Below the pieces are notes generated by a model that searched no databases, was not told the DNA's origin, and was given only the letters and a program-made list of their open reading frames with translations. This document shows positions 7,133 to 16,548 of a stretch of DNA of 38,358 nucleotides, piece by piece. The first letter of the stretch is position 1. Each line of letters begins with the position of its first letter. The stretch comes from Fibrobacter sp. (GTDB lineage: Bacteria > Fibrobacterota > Fibrobacteria > Fibrobacterales > Fibrobacteraceae): positions 1-38,358 of the forward strand of contig NZ_JAFWOM010000104.1 in NCBI RefSeq assembly GCF_017545445.1, in the 5' to 3' direction. The translations under genes were made by a program, and so were the position numbers.

Positions 7133-8164
7133 CTAGAAAGCAAAGCTTAAACCAATTCCAACGACACCGGCGATAGCAAGGCCAAACCCTACACTACGTA
7201 ATGTCTGCCCTGATTTGGCATCATCGTGATATTTTTTGTATTCCGCTTCGGTCGAATACTTTTTCTCGGAAGCGTCCTTTGCCTTACTGTTTCCGACTAC
7301 GGCAAGCACGGTTCCAGCCACAGTTGCAACGGCACTGATAGAGAGCGGTACCCAATGGATTCCTCTTTTCTTTGCAGATGCATCCACAACATCTGTGTTC
7401 ACATTTGCAGGAATGCTCTCGCCCACTTTGCTTTCTTCAACATCTGTTTTTTCAATGACCTTTGCCAATTCCGTTTTGGTGGAATCCGTTTTTTCCGGTT
7501 CCGTTTTTGTTGTATCCATCTTTTCCATTTCCGTCTTTGCGGAATCCGCCAAAATCACCTTAGGTTCGTCAACCGCTTGCACTGTATCTATTTTTTCGAC
7601 AACTTTATTTTCGGCAACTTCGTTTACCATAGCAATCGTTTCTTCTTTCTTTTCCTCGACAACGCTCGAAGAAACCGGTTGTACCATTACGCGCACCATA
7701 CTAAAGAAACTGTGAGCCTCCCTCTCAATAAGTTCAAGAAGTTTTTCGACATCCGCACCGCGACCATTGAAACTTGCAATAAGTTTGCTTCCTGCCGTTT
7801 CATAAAGTTCAGCCGAAAGCGTGAGCGAATTTCTAAAGCGACTGACCCGTGCCTGACAGATGTAATCCGCCGCAATGTTCTTGCCCGTCTCGACTAGGCA
7901 ACTGCCTTCGCAATCCTCAATCGCCTTGCCTGGCGGAAGCATTTGCTGGATATTCTCGCGAGTCATGATAGTATAGCCCTGATTCGCAGGAAGCTCCTTG
8001 ACCGCCTGTTCCCTCAAAACGTTCGTAAGGTACTGGCGGTCCGAAAGCGATACACTATCCTTAGTACTACCATCCGCGCTTGTTTCAAGTACAGCAATAT
8101 AAGCAGCAACGGAATTTGTGGCCAAAACGCACAAAAGAGAGAAAAAAAGAAATAACGTTTTCAT
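7133..8164 (-). CDS. CsgG/LpoB-like periplasmic protein with C-terminal membrane segments
   Basis: A 343-residue exported protein of unknown role. The signal peptide (MKTLFLFFSLLCVLATNSVAA) is followed by a domain at about 22-160 with the pattern of CsgG/TolB-N/LpoB-type proteins: YTIMTRENIQQML, CEGSCLVETGKNIAADYICQ, then a beta-rich LTLSAELYETAGSKL. A charged linker of repeated TKTEPEKTDS units covers about 185-245. Two hydrophobic glycine/valine stretches near the C-terminus (WVPLSISAVATVAGTVLAVV and LRSVGFGLAIAGVVGIGL) look like membrane helices. I chose ATG 8164, which starts directly at the signal peptide; an in-frame start at 8212 adds 16 unlikely residues. It is followed after six bases by the FISUMP gene and is probably co-transcribed with it. 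Confidence 0.65.
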   Translation of the reverse strand: MKTLFLFFSLLCVLATNSVAAYIAVLETSADGSTKDSVSLSDRQYLTNVLREQAVKELPANQGYTIMTRENIQQMLPPGKAIEDCEGSCLVETGKNIAADYICQARVSRFRNSLTLSAELYETAGSKLIASFNGRGADVEKLLELIEREAHSFFSMVRVMVQPVSSSVVEEKKEETIAMVNEVAENKVVEKIDTVQAVDEPKVILADSAKTEMEKMDTTKTEPEKTDSTKTELAKVIEKTDVEESKVGESIPANVNTDVVDASAKKRGIHWVPLSISAVATVAGTVLAVVGNSKAKDASEKKYSTEAEYKKYHDDAKSGQTLRSVGFGLAIAGVVGIGLSFAF

Positions 8165-8241
8165 AACCAAAATGTATGTTATTTTCCTCCAAAGTTCAAA
8201 AAAAATAGGCAAAATGAACTTTACAAGAACTCATTTACACA

Positions 8242-8264
8242 CAAAAAAAGCCCCCGAAGGGGCT
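8242..8264 (-). terminator. intrinsic terminator with UUCG loop
   Basis: On the minus strand AGCCCC and GGGGCT pair around a TTCG tetraloop (8249-8264), followed by seven T residues (8242-8248). It lies 36 bases after the stop codon of the outer-membrane barrel gene and ends its transcript before the next gene. Confidence 0.9.
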
Positions 8265-8299
8265 CTTTGAAGTAAAATTTTCTTTGCAGAAATTTCAAG

Positions 8300-9868
8300 C
8301 TAGAATTTTTTATCCACCGGATTGAAGCTAAATTTCAAACCAGAACGAATCCAAGCATCCGAGCCGTCCTCATTCTTGTCGTGAGCGAGATTGCGGTAAA
8401 CGCGGAAACCGCCACCGGCATAAATTTTGAACCAATCGCTTACTTCTCTTTCATAAAGCACATCGATAAGGAACTGTTTTTCAACAACGCCGGAAAGCGA
8501 ATTTTCCTCTTTTACAGCAACATCGTAATCCGTATAAAGTTCCTTGTCACCTTGACGGAGCCAGGCAAGCGTAAGCGTTGCAGAATGAGCGTTCCATTTC
8601 CAGTTCATGTCAAACCACAAGTCGAGAGCATCACCGCCCCTACGGTAGCCGATGGGGTAATCGACAAAGTAAGCATCGGCATAATCTTTATCTTTCTGAT
8701 CGCGGAAGTTGCTGCGGTAGTTGCGGCGTCCCGTATATTTCAAAAGCGGGAGTTTACTGTTGTTTGCAACCGGATCCGTACGAACCACATCTAGCCGCCA
8801 TGCGAACTTGCCATACTTGCGTGTTTCAAGTTCATGGTAATAGCCCACCATGTAATTTATAATATTGCGGGTCGTTCCCATTTCTTTGCTTTCGCCCACC
8901 GGGCTTGCGAAATCTTCAAAATTCAATTGCGTATAAAATTTCGCGCCGTTCGAAGTCTTGTAACCAATTTCAAAAGATGTCGCGGCAGATGTATAACCAG
9001 TCGCATAGTTGTCATGCCAATACATGAACGGATTGAATGAACGGAATTCCAGAGACTTGCCGCCAATCACGCTTTGTTCCACAAGATAAAACCAAAACTT
9101 GCGGGTTTCAACGCCAAGCCTATGGAACACCATATTCTTCACGTTTTCCGTATAAGTGCGCCGCCGCTGATTGCTCACTAAATTTGTTTTACACTTTTGT
9201 GCGTAAGCTTCACTGTTTTCATCTTCAGGGCAGCCGGTTTCATAATTGATAACATCGCCAAACAGCCATGCGTTCAAAGAACTCAGCAAAAAGTCGTAGC
9301 GGAAAATTCCAATGTTCAAATTCCAATGAATTCCATCATGGTAAGGCAAACCACCGAGAAAAATATCGTTCTTGGAGATTTTCAAACTTTGAGGATCAAA
9401 TCGCCCAAATTGCACGAATCCCACAGGATTATACCACTTGGCATAGGCGTTGATGGGCACATTGATATCGAGTTCGCTCGGTTTGTACGTAAAGTTCGTT
9501 TTCAGTTCGCTCTTGTACCAAGCTTCCAAATCCTTGCGCAACGGGGCTTCCAGCAAAAAATGGAAGTCCTTGTAGCCCGCCCTAAACGCAAGCTTGAAAA
9601 AAGGTTCTATATGTTCTTCATAACTGCGGGCAGTTTCCAGCGGAATCCGCAGTCCGCGCCAGTTGCTTTTCGGGCCGCCGTAGCGTTCAGCAGTATCGAC
9701 GGCAAACATCGGGTCGGTCGGTCCGCCGTTAAATCCAATGTTGTAATCCGTACCGAACTGGAAATAGCCGCCTTTTGCAGCAGGCTTGTCGGATGAATTT
9801 TCAGCGGACGCAAAAGATGCAGCCGCCATAAACGTGACAGCAAGAAATGGAAGAACTCGTTTCAGCAT
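8300..9868 (-). CDS. outer-membrane beta-barrel protein, possibly Wzi-like
   Basis: A 522-residue protein with a clear signal peptide (MLKRVLPFLAVTFMAAASFASA). The mature part is rich in aromatic residues and alternating beta-strand patterns (KFAWRLDVVRT, ALDLWFDMNWKWN, SATLTLAWLRQG). It ends in KF, as expected for substrates of the Bam machinery. The central NPFMYWHDNYATGYTSAATS segment recalls capsule-assembly Wzi-type barrels, but I hold this only weakly; a generic porin-like protein is as likely. The gene is monocistronic, with its own terminator and an ATG at 9868 that has no clear Shine-Dalgarno. The substrate is unknown. Confidence 0.65.
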   Translation of the reverse strand: MLKRVLPFLAVTFMAAASFASAENSSDKPAAKGGYFQFGTDYNIGFNGGPTDPMFAVDTAERYGGPKSNWRGLRIPLETARSYEEHIEPFFKLAFRAGYKDFHFLLEAPLRKDLEAWYKSELKTNFTYKPSELDINVPINAYAKWYNPVGFVQFGRFDPQSLKISKNDIFLGGLPYHDGIHWNLNIGIFRYDFLLSSLNAWLFGDVINYETGCPEDENSEAYAQKCKTNLVSNQRRRTYTENVKNMVFHRLGVETRKFWFYLVEQSVIGGKSLEFRSFNPFMYWHDNYATGYTSAATSFEIGYKTSNGAKFYTQLNFEDFASPVGESKEMGTTRNIINYMVGYYHELETRKYGKFAWRLDVVRTDPVANNSKLPLLKYTGRRNYRSNFRDQKDKDYADAYFVDYPIGYRRGGDALDLWFDMNWKWNAHSATLTLAWLRQGDKELYTDYDVAVKEENSLSGVVEKQFLIDVLYEREVSDWFKIYAGGGFRVYRNLAHDKNEDGSDAWIRSGLKFSFNPVDKKF

Positions 9869-10249
9869 AATGTAAATGTACTAAAAAACGGAGACAAGCT
9901 CGCCATCCTTGATTCGTACACAAAGCGAGTGAAGCGTGGTTCGGCAGGCTCACCAACCTTGATTCATACCTGCTACAGAGCCGAACGGTGTACACCATGA
10001 GCAGGAGTGACCAAGCGCAAACTGGTCATGAAGGCGAGAGCGAGGCGAAGAAGGCGTCTTGTATAGCACAAGAGCCGAGCGGGGCACAAGAAGGACCACC
10101 CAGGCAGGGAGACCCGGGTGATCCCTTGTGTTGTGGTGGGTACGCACTCACGTACCCGGTGTGTGTGTGTATTATCGAAGGCATGCCCAAAAACATTCGA
10201 ACATGTCTGTCGAATTTTCACTACATTATTGTTCCAATCGTTTTCACAA
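9869..10249. other. repeat-rich intergenic region after ftsZ
   Basis: I find no gene here. The stretch holds degenerate repeats: two GATTCnTAC units (9910 and 9960), two copies of an AGAGCCGA(A/G)CGG-G unit (9975 and 10070), and the GGTTCGGCAGGCTCACCAAC repeat. A GTGTGTGTGTG run is at about 10160-10170. Only a weak four-base-pair hairpin with a short T-run follows ftsZ near 10200, so ftsZ has no convincing terminator. I see no conserved pieces of tmRNA, RNase P RNA or 6S RNA. Confidence 0.5.
9938..9958 (+). repeat. dispersed repeat, TTCGGCAGGCTCACCAACC type
   Basis: This 21-base unit matches the reverse complement of 34020-34040 at 20 of 21 positions. A related sequence is embedded in the FISUMP gene at 5855-5878. 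All are short and lie at intergenic or tolerant positions. Confidence 0.65.
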
Positions 10250-11989
10250 CTAGAACAAATCAGAATTCATGCGCATAAAGGCAGGCATTTCGTAGTCGAT
10301 ATTGCTTTCCTTGAGAGCATCGTCATAGTTGCTCTGATTGCGCTTAAAAGCAGGCGTCATGTAGTCATTCTGTTCAGCACGCTGTTCCTGCTTGGCATAA
10401 GCCCCAGCATAGGAACTGCCATTCGAAAGCGGATCCGCTTCTGCAGCAGCCGGCATCTCTTCGCTTTCGCGCATAGAAGATGCAGACGGAGCAGGCACCG
10501 TTTCTTCAGCAAAGCCAGCCTTATTGGCATCAAAGTTCGGAGATGCGAAAGAAGACGCCGGAGAGAACATGGCGGCAGCCAAATTCACCGGAGCAGCCGA
10601 AGCCTGACGAGTCGGGGCTGCGTAAGAATTCGTCTGGGAAGCACCATAGTTCGGAGCCGAAGCAGCATAGGACTGCGTCGGAGCCGCATAAGACGGAGCA
10701 GCAGCATAAGCCTGAGTCGGAGCAGAGTTAGCATAAGACGGAGTCTGAGCAGCAGACATTGCAGATGCAGGAACCGAAGCTACACGCTGAGAAACTGTCT
10801 GAGCAGCAACGGTCGGAGCGGCAGTCGGCATTGCAGCAGTCGCACGGCCAGCGAGAGCGAGGAAGTTCGTCGTCGGACGCGGAGTAGCCGCCTGTACCGG
10901 AGCCGGCTGCTGATAAGCCTGAGCCTGCTGGTAAGCGACAGAACCAATACCTGCATAGCCTACAGCAGCGGCATTGTTCGTACCACCGCAACCCGTTGCG
11001 ATAATGGTAATGCAAACCTTGTCGCCAAGTTCCGGAAGAGTGATGTCGCCAACGATGATGTTCGGGCAACCTTCTTCGCCCACGGCGTCATAAATGTGTT
11101 CCATTGCTTCGTTATGTTCGAGCAAGGAGTAATTTTCGCCATGGGAAACGTTGATGAGCACACCAGATGCACCCTTGATGTCAATGTCTTCGAGAAGCGG
11201 AGAAGAAAGAGCAGAATCAGCAGCAGCGACACCGCGGCCTTCGCCTTCGGCAGTACCCGTACCCATGAGAGCAGAACCGCCCTTGAGCATGACCTTGCGG
11301 ATATCAGCAAAGTCAACGTGGACAAGGCCATGACGGAACATGATGCTGCAAATGCTCTGCACCGCATTGCCGAGGATTTCGTCAGCCATCTTGAAAGCTT
11401 CATCGACAGTAGCACTCTTGTTCGTATTCTGGATGAGGTTCAAGAGCTTCTTGTTTTCGATGACGATGATGGTGTCAGCAGCTTCGCGGAGAGCGTCAAC
11501 GCCCCTCTGAGCCAAGGAATTGCGAACATTGCCTTCAAAACGGAACGGCTTAGTCACCACAGCAACAGTCAACACACCTTCTTCACGTGCAATGTTTGCC
11601 ACAACCGGAGCAGCACCCGTACCGGTACCACCGCCCATGCCCGCCGTAACGAATACAAGGTCAGCCCCCTTCATGGCGTTTCTCAAGTCGTCAATGTTTT
11701 CTTCAACAGCCTTGCGGCCCATTTCCGGATCCATACCAGCACCGAGATTTCTCGTGCTCTTTTCGCCAATAAGAATCTTGTGGTCGGCAAGACTCTGGTC
11801 AAGAGCCATAGCATCCGTATTGACGGCATAGTATTCCACACCTTCAATATTCATCTGCTTCATACGGTTCACGGTATTGCCGCCGGCACCGCCGACACCG
11901 AACACCTTCACCTTAGCGTTTCTGAAAGGAGTATCATCTCCTGTGATACGAGATTTAGCCTCGAAGTTGATATTAGAAAAGTCACTCAT
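10250..11989 (-). CDS. ftsZ: cell division GTPase FtsZ with long C-terminal linker
   Basis: FtsZ polymerises into the cytokinetic ring. The 579-residue protein has the GTPase core at about 26-334 with FGVGGAGGNTVNRM, the tubulin signature GGGTGTG (119-125) and the T7 loop VHVDFADI with Asp226 and Asp229. In the T7 loop His replaces the usual Asn of NVDFAD. A linker of about 220 residues rich in Ala, Tyr, Gln, Pro and Ser follows, then a conserved tail YEMPAFMRM that should bind FtsA. Usual FtsZ length is 350-400, so the linker is long. The ATG at 11989 follows GGGAG. It is the last gene of the dcw cluster, 33 bases after ftsA, and ends with TAG. Confidence 0.97.
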   Translation of the reverse strand: MSDFSNINFEAKSRITGDDTPFRNAKVKVFGVGGAGGNTVNRMKQMNIEGVEYYAVNTDAMALDQSLADHKILIGEKSTRNLGAGMDPEMGRKAVEENIDDLRNAMKGADLVFVTAGMGGGTGTGAAPVVANIAREEGVLTVAVVTKPFRFEGNVRNSLAQRGVDALREAADTIIVIENKKLLNLIQNTNKSATVDEAFKMADEILGNAVQSICSIMFRHGLVHVDFADIRKVMLKGGSALMGTGTAEGEGRGVAAADSALSSPLLEDIDIKGASGVLINVSHGENYSLLEHNEAMEHIYDAVGEEGCPNIIVGDITLPELGDKVCITIIATGCGGTNNAAAVGYAGIGSVAYQQAQAYQQPAPVQAATPRPTTNFLALAGRATAAMPTAAPTVAAQTVSQRVASVPASAMSAAQTPSYANSAPTQAYAAAPSYAAPTQSYAASAPNYGASQTNSYAAPTRQASAAPVNLAAAMFSPASSFASPNFDANKAGFAEETVPAPSASSMRESEEMPAAAEADPLSNGSSYAGAYAKQEQRAEQNDYMTPAFKRNQSNYDDALKESNIDYEMPAFMRMNSDLF

Positions 11990-12022
11990 AGTTTATCTCC
12001 CTGATTTGAGTGGTTTATGTTG

Positions 12023-13264
12023 TTAAAAATACGTTTTGATGAGATCGCGAAGACGCTGCACGCCCTTTTTCACGGATACCGCCAACTGGGTACCTGTTTC
12101 GCGCTGCTTCTTTTCGCGGTGTTTCTTGTTCGCATAATACAAGAGACCAATGCCCGTTGCGTAAGACGGATTCTGGAACGCTTCCTGAATACCGCTCATG
12201 CCTCTGGGGTTACCAATATGGACTGGTTTCTTGAATACTTTAGTCGCAATATCTTCAATTCCAACAAGGTTGCAGCAACCACCTGTAAGCACGATACCGC
12301 CATCGATAACGGAATCCAGGTGGTGCTTTTCCAAATCCTTTGCCAAAATCTTGAATATTTCCGCAACACGGGCCGTAATGATACGGGCCAAAAGTTTACG
12401 GGAACAAGGTACTTCCCCACGGTCGCCCACACCTGGGACCGGGAAAGTTTCGTCTTCAATCAAATTGTTGAGCGAGCATGTGCCGTACTTTTTCTTGATT
12501 TCTTCCGCTTTCGATAGCGAAACCGGAACTTCAAGGCACTTGCTGATATCGCTTGTAATAATGTTGCCAGCCATGTCAAGCGATGCCGTGTAACGCACGG
12601 AATCCTTCACGAACACGGCAACGTCTGCAGAACCTGCGCCAATGTCGATAAGCGCGACACCCAATTCGCGTTCATCATTCGAAAGAACAGCGGAAGCGGC
12701 TGCAAGAGGTTCAAGCACAAAGCCTGCCACGTTGAGGCCTGCTCGGTTCACACATTTGGCAATATCCTGCAGAGCGTTCGGGCGAGAGGTCACCACCTGA
12801 ACTTCGACTCCTAAGCGACGGCCGGAATAGCCCTTGGGATTGCGGATACCCACCCTATCGTCCAGCGTATATTCGCCCGGAAAGATGTGGATGATTTCTC
12901 CCGCTTTATCCGGAAGCGTACTTGCCTGCCTTTGGACATTGATGATATCCTCTTCACGGACTTCATTTGTCGGAAGCGTCACCAAGCCCTTGTAGCTGAA
13001 CGAGGACACGTGCTTCCCGGCTATGCCCACATAGACATCGCGAACATCGACTCCCGCCGACGATTCAAGCATATGGACGGCCTTTTGCAATGTCTCAACG
13101 ACGGAATCGTATTCGTCAGACGATTCCAGCGGAAAGTCACCGCATTCCACAACTCGGACAGATTCGCCTTCCGAGATGCCGACAAACAAATTCACTTTCG
13201 AGGCACCGATATCGAGCCCGAAAATGTAGTCCTCTTTCTTGACTATTTGCTTATTGTCATCCAT
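12023..13264 (-). CDS. ftsA: cell division protein FtsA
   Basis: FtsA is the actin-like protein that tethers FtsZ to the inner membrane. The 413-residue product shows the ATPase phosphate-1 motif GLDIGASKVNLFVG (16-29), the SHS2/1C region, phosphate-2 LIDIGAGSADVAVF and the adenosine motif GIVLTGGCCNLVG. It ends with a basic amphipathic helix (KKGVQRLRDLIKTYF), the membrane anchor. The ATG at 13264 follows AGAGG and overlaps the ftsQ stop by eight bases, suggesting translational coupling. Length and order ftsQ-ftsA-ftsZ are standard. Confidence 0.96.
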   Translation of the reverse strand: MDDNKQIVKKEDYIFGLDIGASKVNLFVGISEGESVRVVECGDFPLESSDEYDSVVETLQKAVHMLESSAGVDVRDVYVGIAGKHVSSFSYKGLVTLPTNEVREEDIINVQRQASTLPDKAGEIIHIFPGEYTLDDRVGIRNPKGYSGRRLGVEVQVVTSRPNALQDIAKCVNRAGLNVAGFVLEPLAAASAVLSNDERELGVALIDIGAGSADVAVFVKDSVRYTASLDMAGNIITSDISKCLEVPVSLSKAEEIKKKYGTCSLNNLIEDETFPVPGVGDRGEVPCSRKLLARIITARVAEIFKILAKDLEKHHLDSVIDGGIVLTGGCCNLVGIEDIATKVFKKPVHIGNPRGMSGIQEAFQNPSYATGIGLLYYANKKHREKKQRETGTQLAVSVKKGVQRLRDLIKTYF

Positions 13265-14078
13265 TGATACACCTCTTATCGATGTTTTTTATATACGCAA
13301 AACCATGAAATCTCATATCCACCTCGCCAGCGCAAAGAATTTCTTTTCGAAAACCCTTTCCGAGGGCATCATATAAAGTAAACAAATCCTTATCCCAATC
13401 TGTTGCTGGGAACATCACGCGGAATCCCACGTCCTTGAAGTAAACGTCAAAAGCCTTATCCTTTTCTGACCATCCAATCTGCGAAACACGGTCGTAGAGA
13501 GCCTTGTTCTCTTTACGCATGGCCGACAGGAACGAGGCCACCTGCTTGATTTTTCCGATGGATTCATTTTCCAGAATCGGCAAGTGAAGAGCCGTCATCA
13601 TCGACATCGGAAGCGAAAGCCCTCTTTCAGAATAAACCGTTCCCTTTCCATCTTCAAGAACCGATAAAATCGGAGACGCTTCCTGAAGCTTAATGTAGAG
13701 TGAAGACGGGAACTTGCTTTCCACTTCGGCAGAATGGATGAGCGGAATCCGCAAGAGCGATTTCTTCACGGAATCGGCATCGAGTTCAGACATGAGCATG
13801 CCCGTTTCGACTTGAGCGCTTTGCACCACATCTTCCCAAGAGAGCATGCGATTGCCTTCGATTTCGATGTACTGCAAATGACGGAGTTCAAGCGGATTGA
13901 TTTGCTGGAGATAGAAACGACTATGCCACAGGCCGGCAACGGCAGCGACAACGAGCAGAGTCAAAACCCAGCCCTTGCGCTTGTACCAACGGACAGCACC
14001 GCCAACGCGCATCCGTCTTACACGGGCACGCTTACGCTTGCGTTTGCGTTCGTTGTAGCCGATACGGCGACCGAACAT
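13257..14078 (-). CDS. ftsQ: cell division protein FtsQ
   Basis: FtsQ is a bitopic divisome protein that, with FtsL, connects early and late division proteins. The product has a very basic N-terminus (ERKRKRKRARVRRMRV), one membrane helix (WVLTLLVVAAVAGLW), a POTRA domain (LQYIEIEGNRMLSWEDVV to SSLYIKLQEASPI) and a C-terminal beta domain. I chose ATG 14078 because GAGAG lies seven bases upstream; a TTG at 14099 overlapping the murC stop would add seven residues. Context between murC and ftsA supports the call, as FtsQ sequences diverge strongly. Confidence 0.9.
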   Translation of the reverse strand: MFGRRIGYNERKRKRKRARVRRMRVGGAVRWYKRKGWVLTLLVVAAVAGLWHSRFYLQQINPLELRHLQYIEIEGNRMLSWEDVVQSAQVETGMLMSELDADSVKKSLLRIPLIHSAEVESKFPSSLYIKLQEASPILSVLEDGKGTVYSERGLSLPMSMMTALHLPILENESIGKIKQVASFLSAMRKENKALYDRVSQIGWSEKDKAFDVYFKDVGFRVMFPATDWDKDLFTLYDALGKGFRKEILCAGEVDMRFHGFAYIKNIDKRCING

Positions 14079-14095
14079 GTTCGTACTCTCTAAAA

Positions 14096-15478
14096 TCAAA
14101 TGCTCTTCTCCAAAATCGTCTGGCCCAATTTCCAGATGTTACCAGCACCCATCAGAACAATCACATCGTTGGGCTTGAGCAAATCCTTGCAAACCGGAAT
14201 CAAGTTGTTCACATCGCCGATAAAGCGGGCGTCGCGGTGGCCACGGTCAGCAGCGCTGTTCGAGACCATCGCACCGGTCACACCTTCAATCGGCTTTTCA
14301 CGGGACGGATAAATGTCTGTTACCAAAAGCACATCGCAGTTGGAGAATGCGCTACCAAAAGCTTCGTGCTGGTCGCGGGTACGCGTAAACAAGTGCGGCT
14401 GGAAAGCGACAATGATGCGCTTATCCGGGAACGCTTCGCGGAAGCCGAGCAACGTTGCGGTCGCTTCCGTCGGATGGTGGGCGTAATCGTCAAACACCAT
14501 CACGCCGTTCTTTTCGCCAATGAATTCAAAGCGGCGCTTCACGCCTTCGAATGCAGCAACGGCCTTGCGGGCGACTTCAATCGAAATGCCTTCTTCCACA
14601 GCAAGCGCTACAGCAGCAGTCGCATTCAAAACGTTGTGGCGGCCCGGAATCTGGAGCTTGAATTCACCGAGGCTCTTGCCATCACAGAGAATTTCGAACT
14701 TCGGATAGCCCTTCACGAACGTGAGGTTTTCGACGCGGTACTTCGCCTGACGCGTAAAGCCGTACGTAATCACCGGCTTCTTGAGGTGCGACAAAATCTG
14801 CTGCACGTTCGGGTCGTCGAGGCACACAATCACCTGGCCGTAGAACGGAATCTTGTTTGCAAATTGCGTGAATGCATCCTTGATGGCATCAATGTTCTCG
14901 TACGTATCAAGATGGTCCGCATCGATGTTCGTGATGATTGCCGAAGAGGGCATCATCGAAAGGAAGCTGCGGTCAAATTCGTCACTTTCGGCAATGAGGT
15001 AGTCACCATGACCCACCTTAGCACCACTGCACTTGCCCTTCACAATGCCACCGACAATAATCGTCGGGTCAAGGCCTGCTTCTTCCCAAATGGCGCCGAC
15101 GATAGAAGTCGTCGTGGTCTTGCCGTGAGTACCAGCAATAGAGAGCGTGTATTTGAGGCGCATGAGTTCACCGAGCATTTCAGCGCGGCGAATCACCGGA
15201 ATACGGCGGTTGCGGGCCTCGACAAGTTCTGGATTGTCATACGGAATCGCAGAAGAATAAACGACCAAGTCTGCATCAACAACGTTCTTTGCTTCGTGCT
15301 TCGGGTCGATGCGAATGCCAAGGCCTTTCAAATAGTCAATGACAGCGCCCTCGCCCATATCGGAACCCGTCACCACAAAGCCGTTTTCGTGGAGCACTTC
15401 GGCAATACCCGACATACCGGCTCCACCGATGCCTACAAAATGAAGGCGACGGACACGTTTACAATCATTAATCTGCAT
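14096..15478 (-). CDS. murC: UDP-N-acetylmuramate--L-alanine ligase MurC
   Basis: MurC adds L-alanine to UDP-MurNAc, the first amino-acid step of peptidoglycan precursor synthesis in the cytoplasm. The 460-residue product has the N-terminal Rossmann motif HFVGIGGAGMSGIAEVL, the ATP-binding AGTHGKTTTTS, the central NIDADHLDTY and the C-terminal VFDDYAHHPTE. Its ATG shares one base with the murG stop (TAATG), indicating coupling. Size is typical. Confidence 0.96.
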   Translation of the reverse strand: MQINDCKRVRRLHFVGIGGAGMSGIAEVLHENGFVVTGSDMGEGAVIDYLKGLGIRIDPKHEAKNVVDADLVVYSSAIPYDNPELVEARNRRIPVIRRAEMLGELMRLKYTLSIAGTHGKTTTTSIVGAIWEEAGLDPTIIVGGIVKGKCSGAKVGHGDYLIAESDEFDRSFLSMMPSSAIITNIDADHLDTYENIDAIKDAFTQFANKIPFYGQVIVCLDDPNVQQILSHLKKPVITYGFTRQAKYRVENLTFVKGYPKFEILCDGKSLGEFKLQIPGRHNVLNATAAVALAVEEGISIEVARKAVAAFEGVKRRFEFIGEKNGVMVFDDYAHHPTEATATLLGFREAFPDKRIIVAFQPHLFTRTRDQHEAFGSAFSNCDVLLVTDIYPSREKPIEGVTGAMVSNSAADRGHRDARFIGDVNNLIPVCKDLLKPNDVIVLMGAGNIWKLGQTILEKSI

Positions 15479-16548
15479 TACGTTCTCTCCATATCCAGAA
15501 TAATTTTCGCTATCTGGTCAGCGGCATCGGGCATGCCAAGCGTCTTTGCGGCTTCGCCCATCTGCGCCAAGCGCTCCGAATCATAAAGGAGTGCTTCAAC
15601 TTTATTCCAAAGATCGTTCGGTTCGTCATCAAGTTCCACAAGTGCGGCACCCGCTTTTTCGACAACGCGGGCGTTGTGTTCCTGATGGTTTGCTGTCGCA
15701 TGCGGATACGGGAGCAAAATAGACGGCTTGCCAAATGCGAGAATTTCTGCAAGTCCCGATGCTCCAGCACGGCTGATAATCAAGTCGGCATGCTTCATGT
15801 AAGCATAGATGTTATCCAAAAATCCGCGCACTGCGACGTTCGGCAAAATTCCGAGGCGTTCGTTGATGCCATCGACATTCTTTACGCCCACTTGCCACAC
15901 CACGCTAATATCTTCGTGAGCGGCAATGCGACCAATGCTTTCTTCAATCTTATTGTTAATGCCAGCAGCACCCTGAGAGCCACCGACGATAAACACCGCC
16001 TTGCGGCCTTCACGAAACTCAATCGGGCGTGTCAATGAATCAGCTGCCGGCAAATCACGAATCGGATTGCCCAAAATGCGAGTTCTTTCAATCGGGAACC
16101 CCTTCATCGCCTCTTCGGAGGTCACAAAAATCATCTTCGCGTAACGGGATCCCACCTTGTTCGCAACACCGGCAACAGCATTCTGTTCCTGCAAATAAAC
16201 AGGAATGCCCATCGAACCTGCGGCAAGCACAATCGGGAGCGACACGTAGCCGCCAGTAGCCACGACGACATCGGGGTTGACTTTCTTTACGACGCTCTTT
16301 GCGCGTCCCAAGGACTTCAGCAAATTGAACGGCAAGCTCAAATTCTTAAGGAACGGCCCGCGATGCAGAGGAACTGCCGAAATATATTCGTACGGCCAAT
16401 TCTTTGCCACAAGGCGTTCTTCCATGGAATCCTTACGGCCAGCAAAAGTAATTTGAGTGACACCCATCTTCTTCAAACTCTCGGCAATTGCCACCGCCGG
16501 GAATATATGGCCACCAGTGCCACCGCAAACAAAGAGGAATTTTTTCAT
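15478..16548 (-). CDS. murG: UDP-GlcNAc transferase MurG
   Basis: MurG transfers GlcNAc from UDP-GlcNAc to lipid I, giving lipid II, on the inner face of the membrane. The 356-residue GT28 enzyme shows GGTGGHIFPAVAIAESL at the start, the glycine-rich VGGSQGA and the C-terminal nucleotide-sugar site SRAGASGLAEILAFGKPSIL. AGGAG lies six bases before the ATG, which overlaps the ftsW stop by four bases (ATGA). Confidence 0.96.
   Translation of the reverse strand: MKKFLFVCGGTGGHIFPAVAIAESLKKMGVTQITFAGRKDSMEERLVAKNWPYEYISAVPLHRGPFLKNLSLPFNLLKSLGRAKSVVKKVNPDVVVATGGYVSLPIVLAAGSMGIPVYLQEQNAVAGVANKVGSRYAKMIFVTSEEAMKGFPIERTRILGNPIRDLPAADSLTRPIEFREGRKAVFIVGGSQGAAGINNKIEESIGRIAAHEDISVVWQVGVKNVDGINERLGILPNVAVRGFLDNIYAYMKHADLIISRAGASGLAEILAFGKPSILLPYPHATANHQEHNARVVEKAGAALVELDDEPNDLWNKVEALLYDSERLAQMGEAAKTLGMPDAADQIAKIILDMERT

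Noticed and set aside
9869..10249. A structured RNA gene after ftsZ
   Set aside because: The region is full of degenerate repeats but lacks the conserved elements of RNase P RNA, tmRNA or 6S RNA, and shows no strong promoter-terminator pair.
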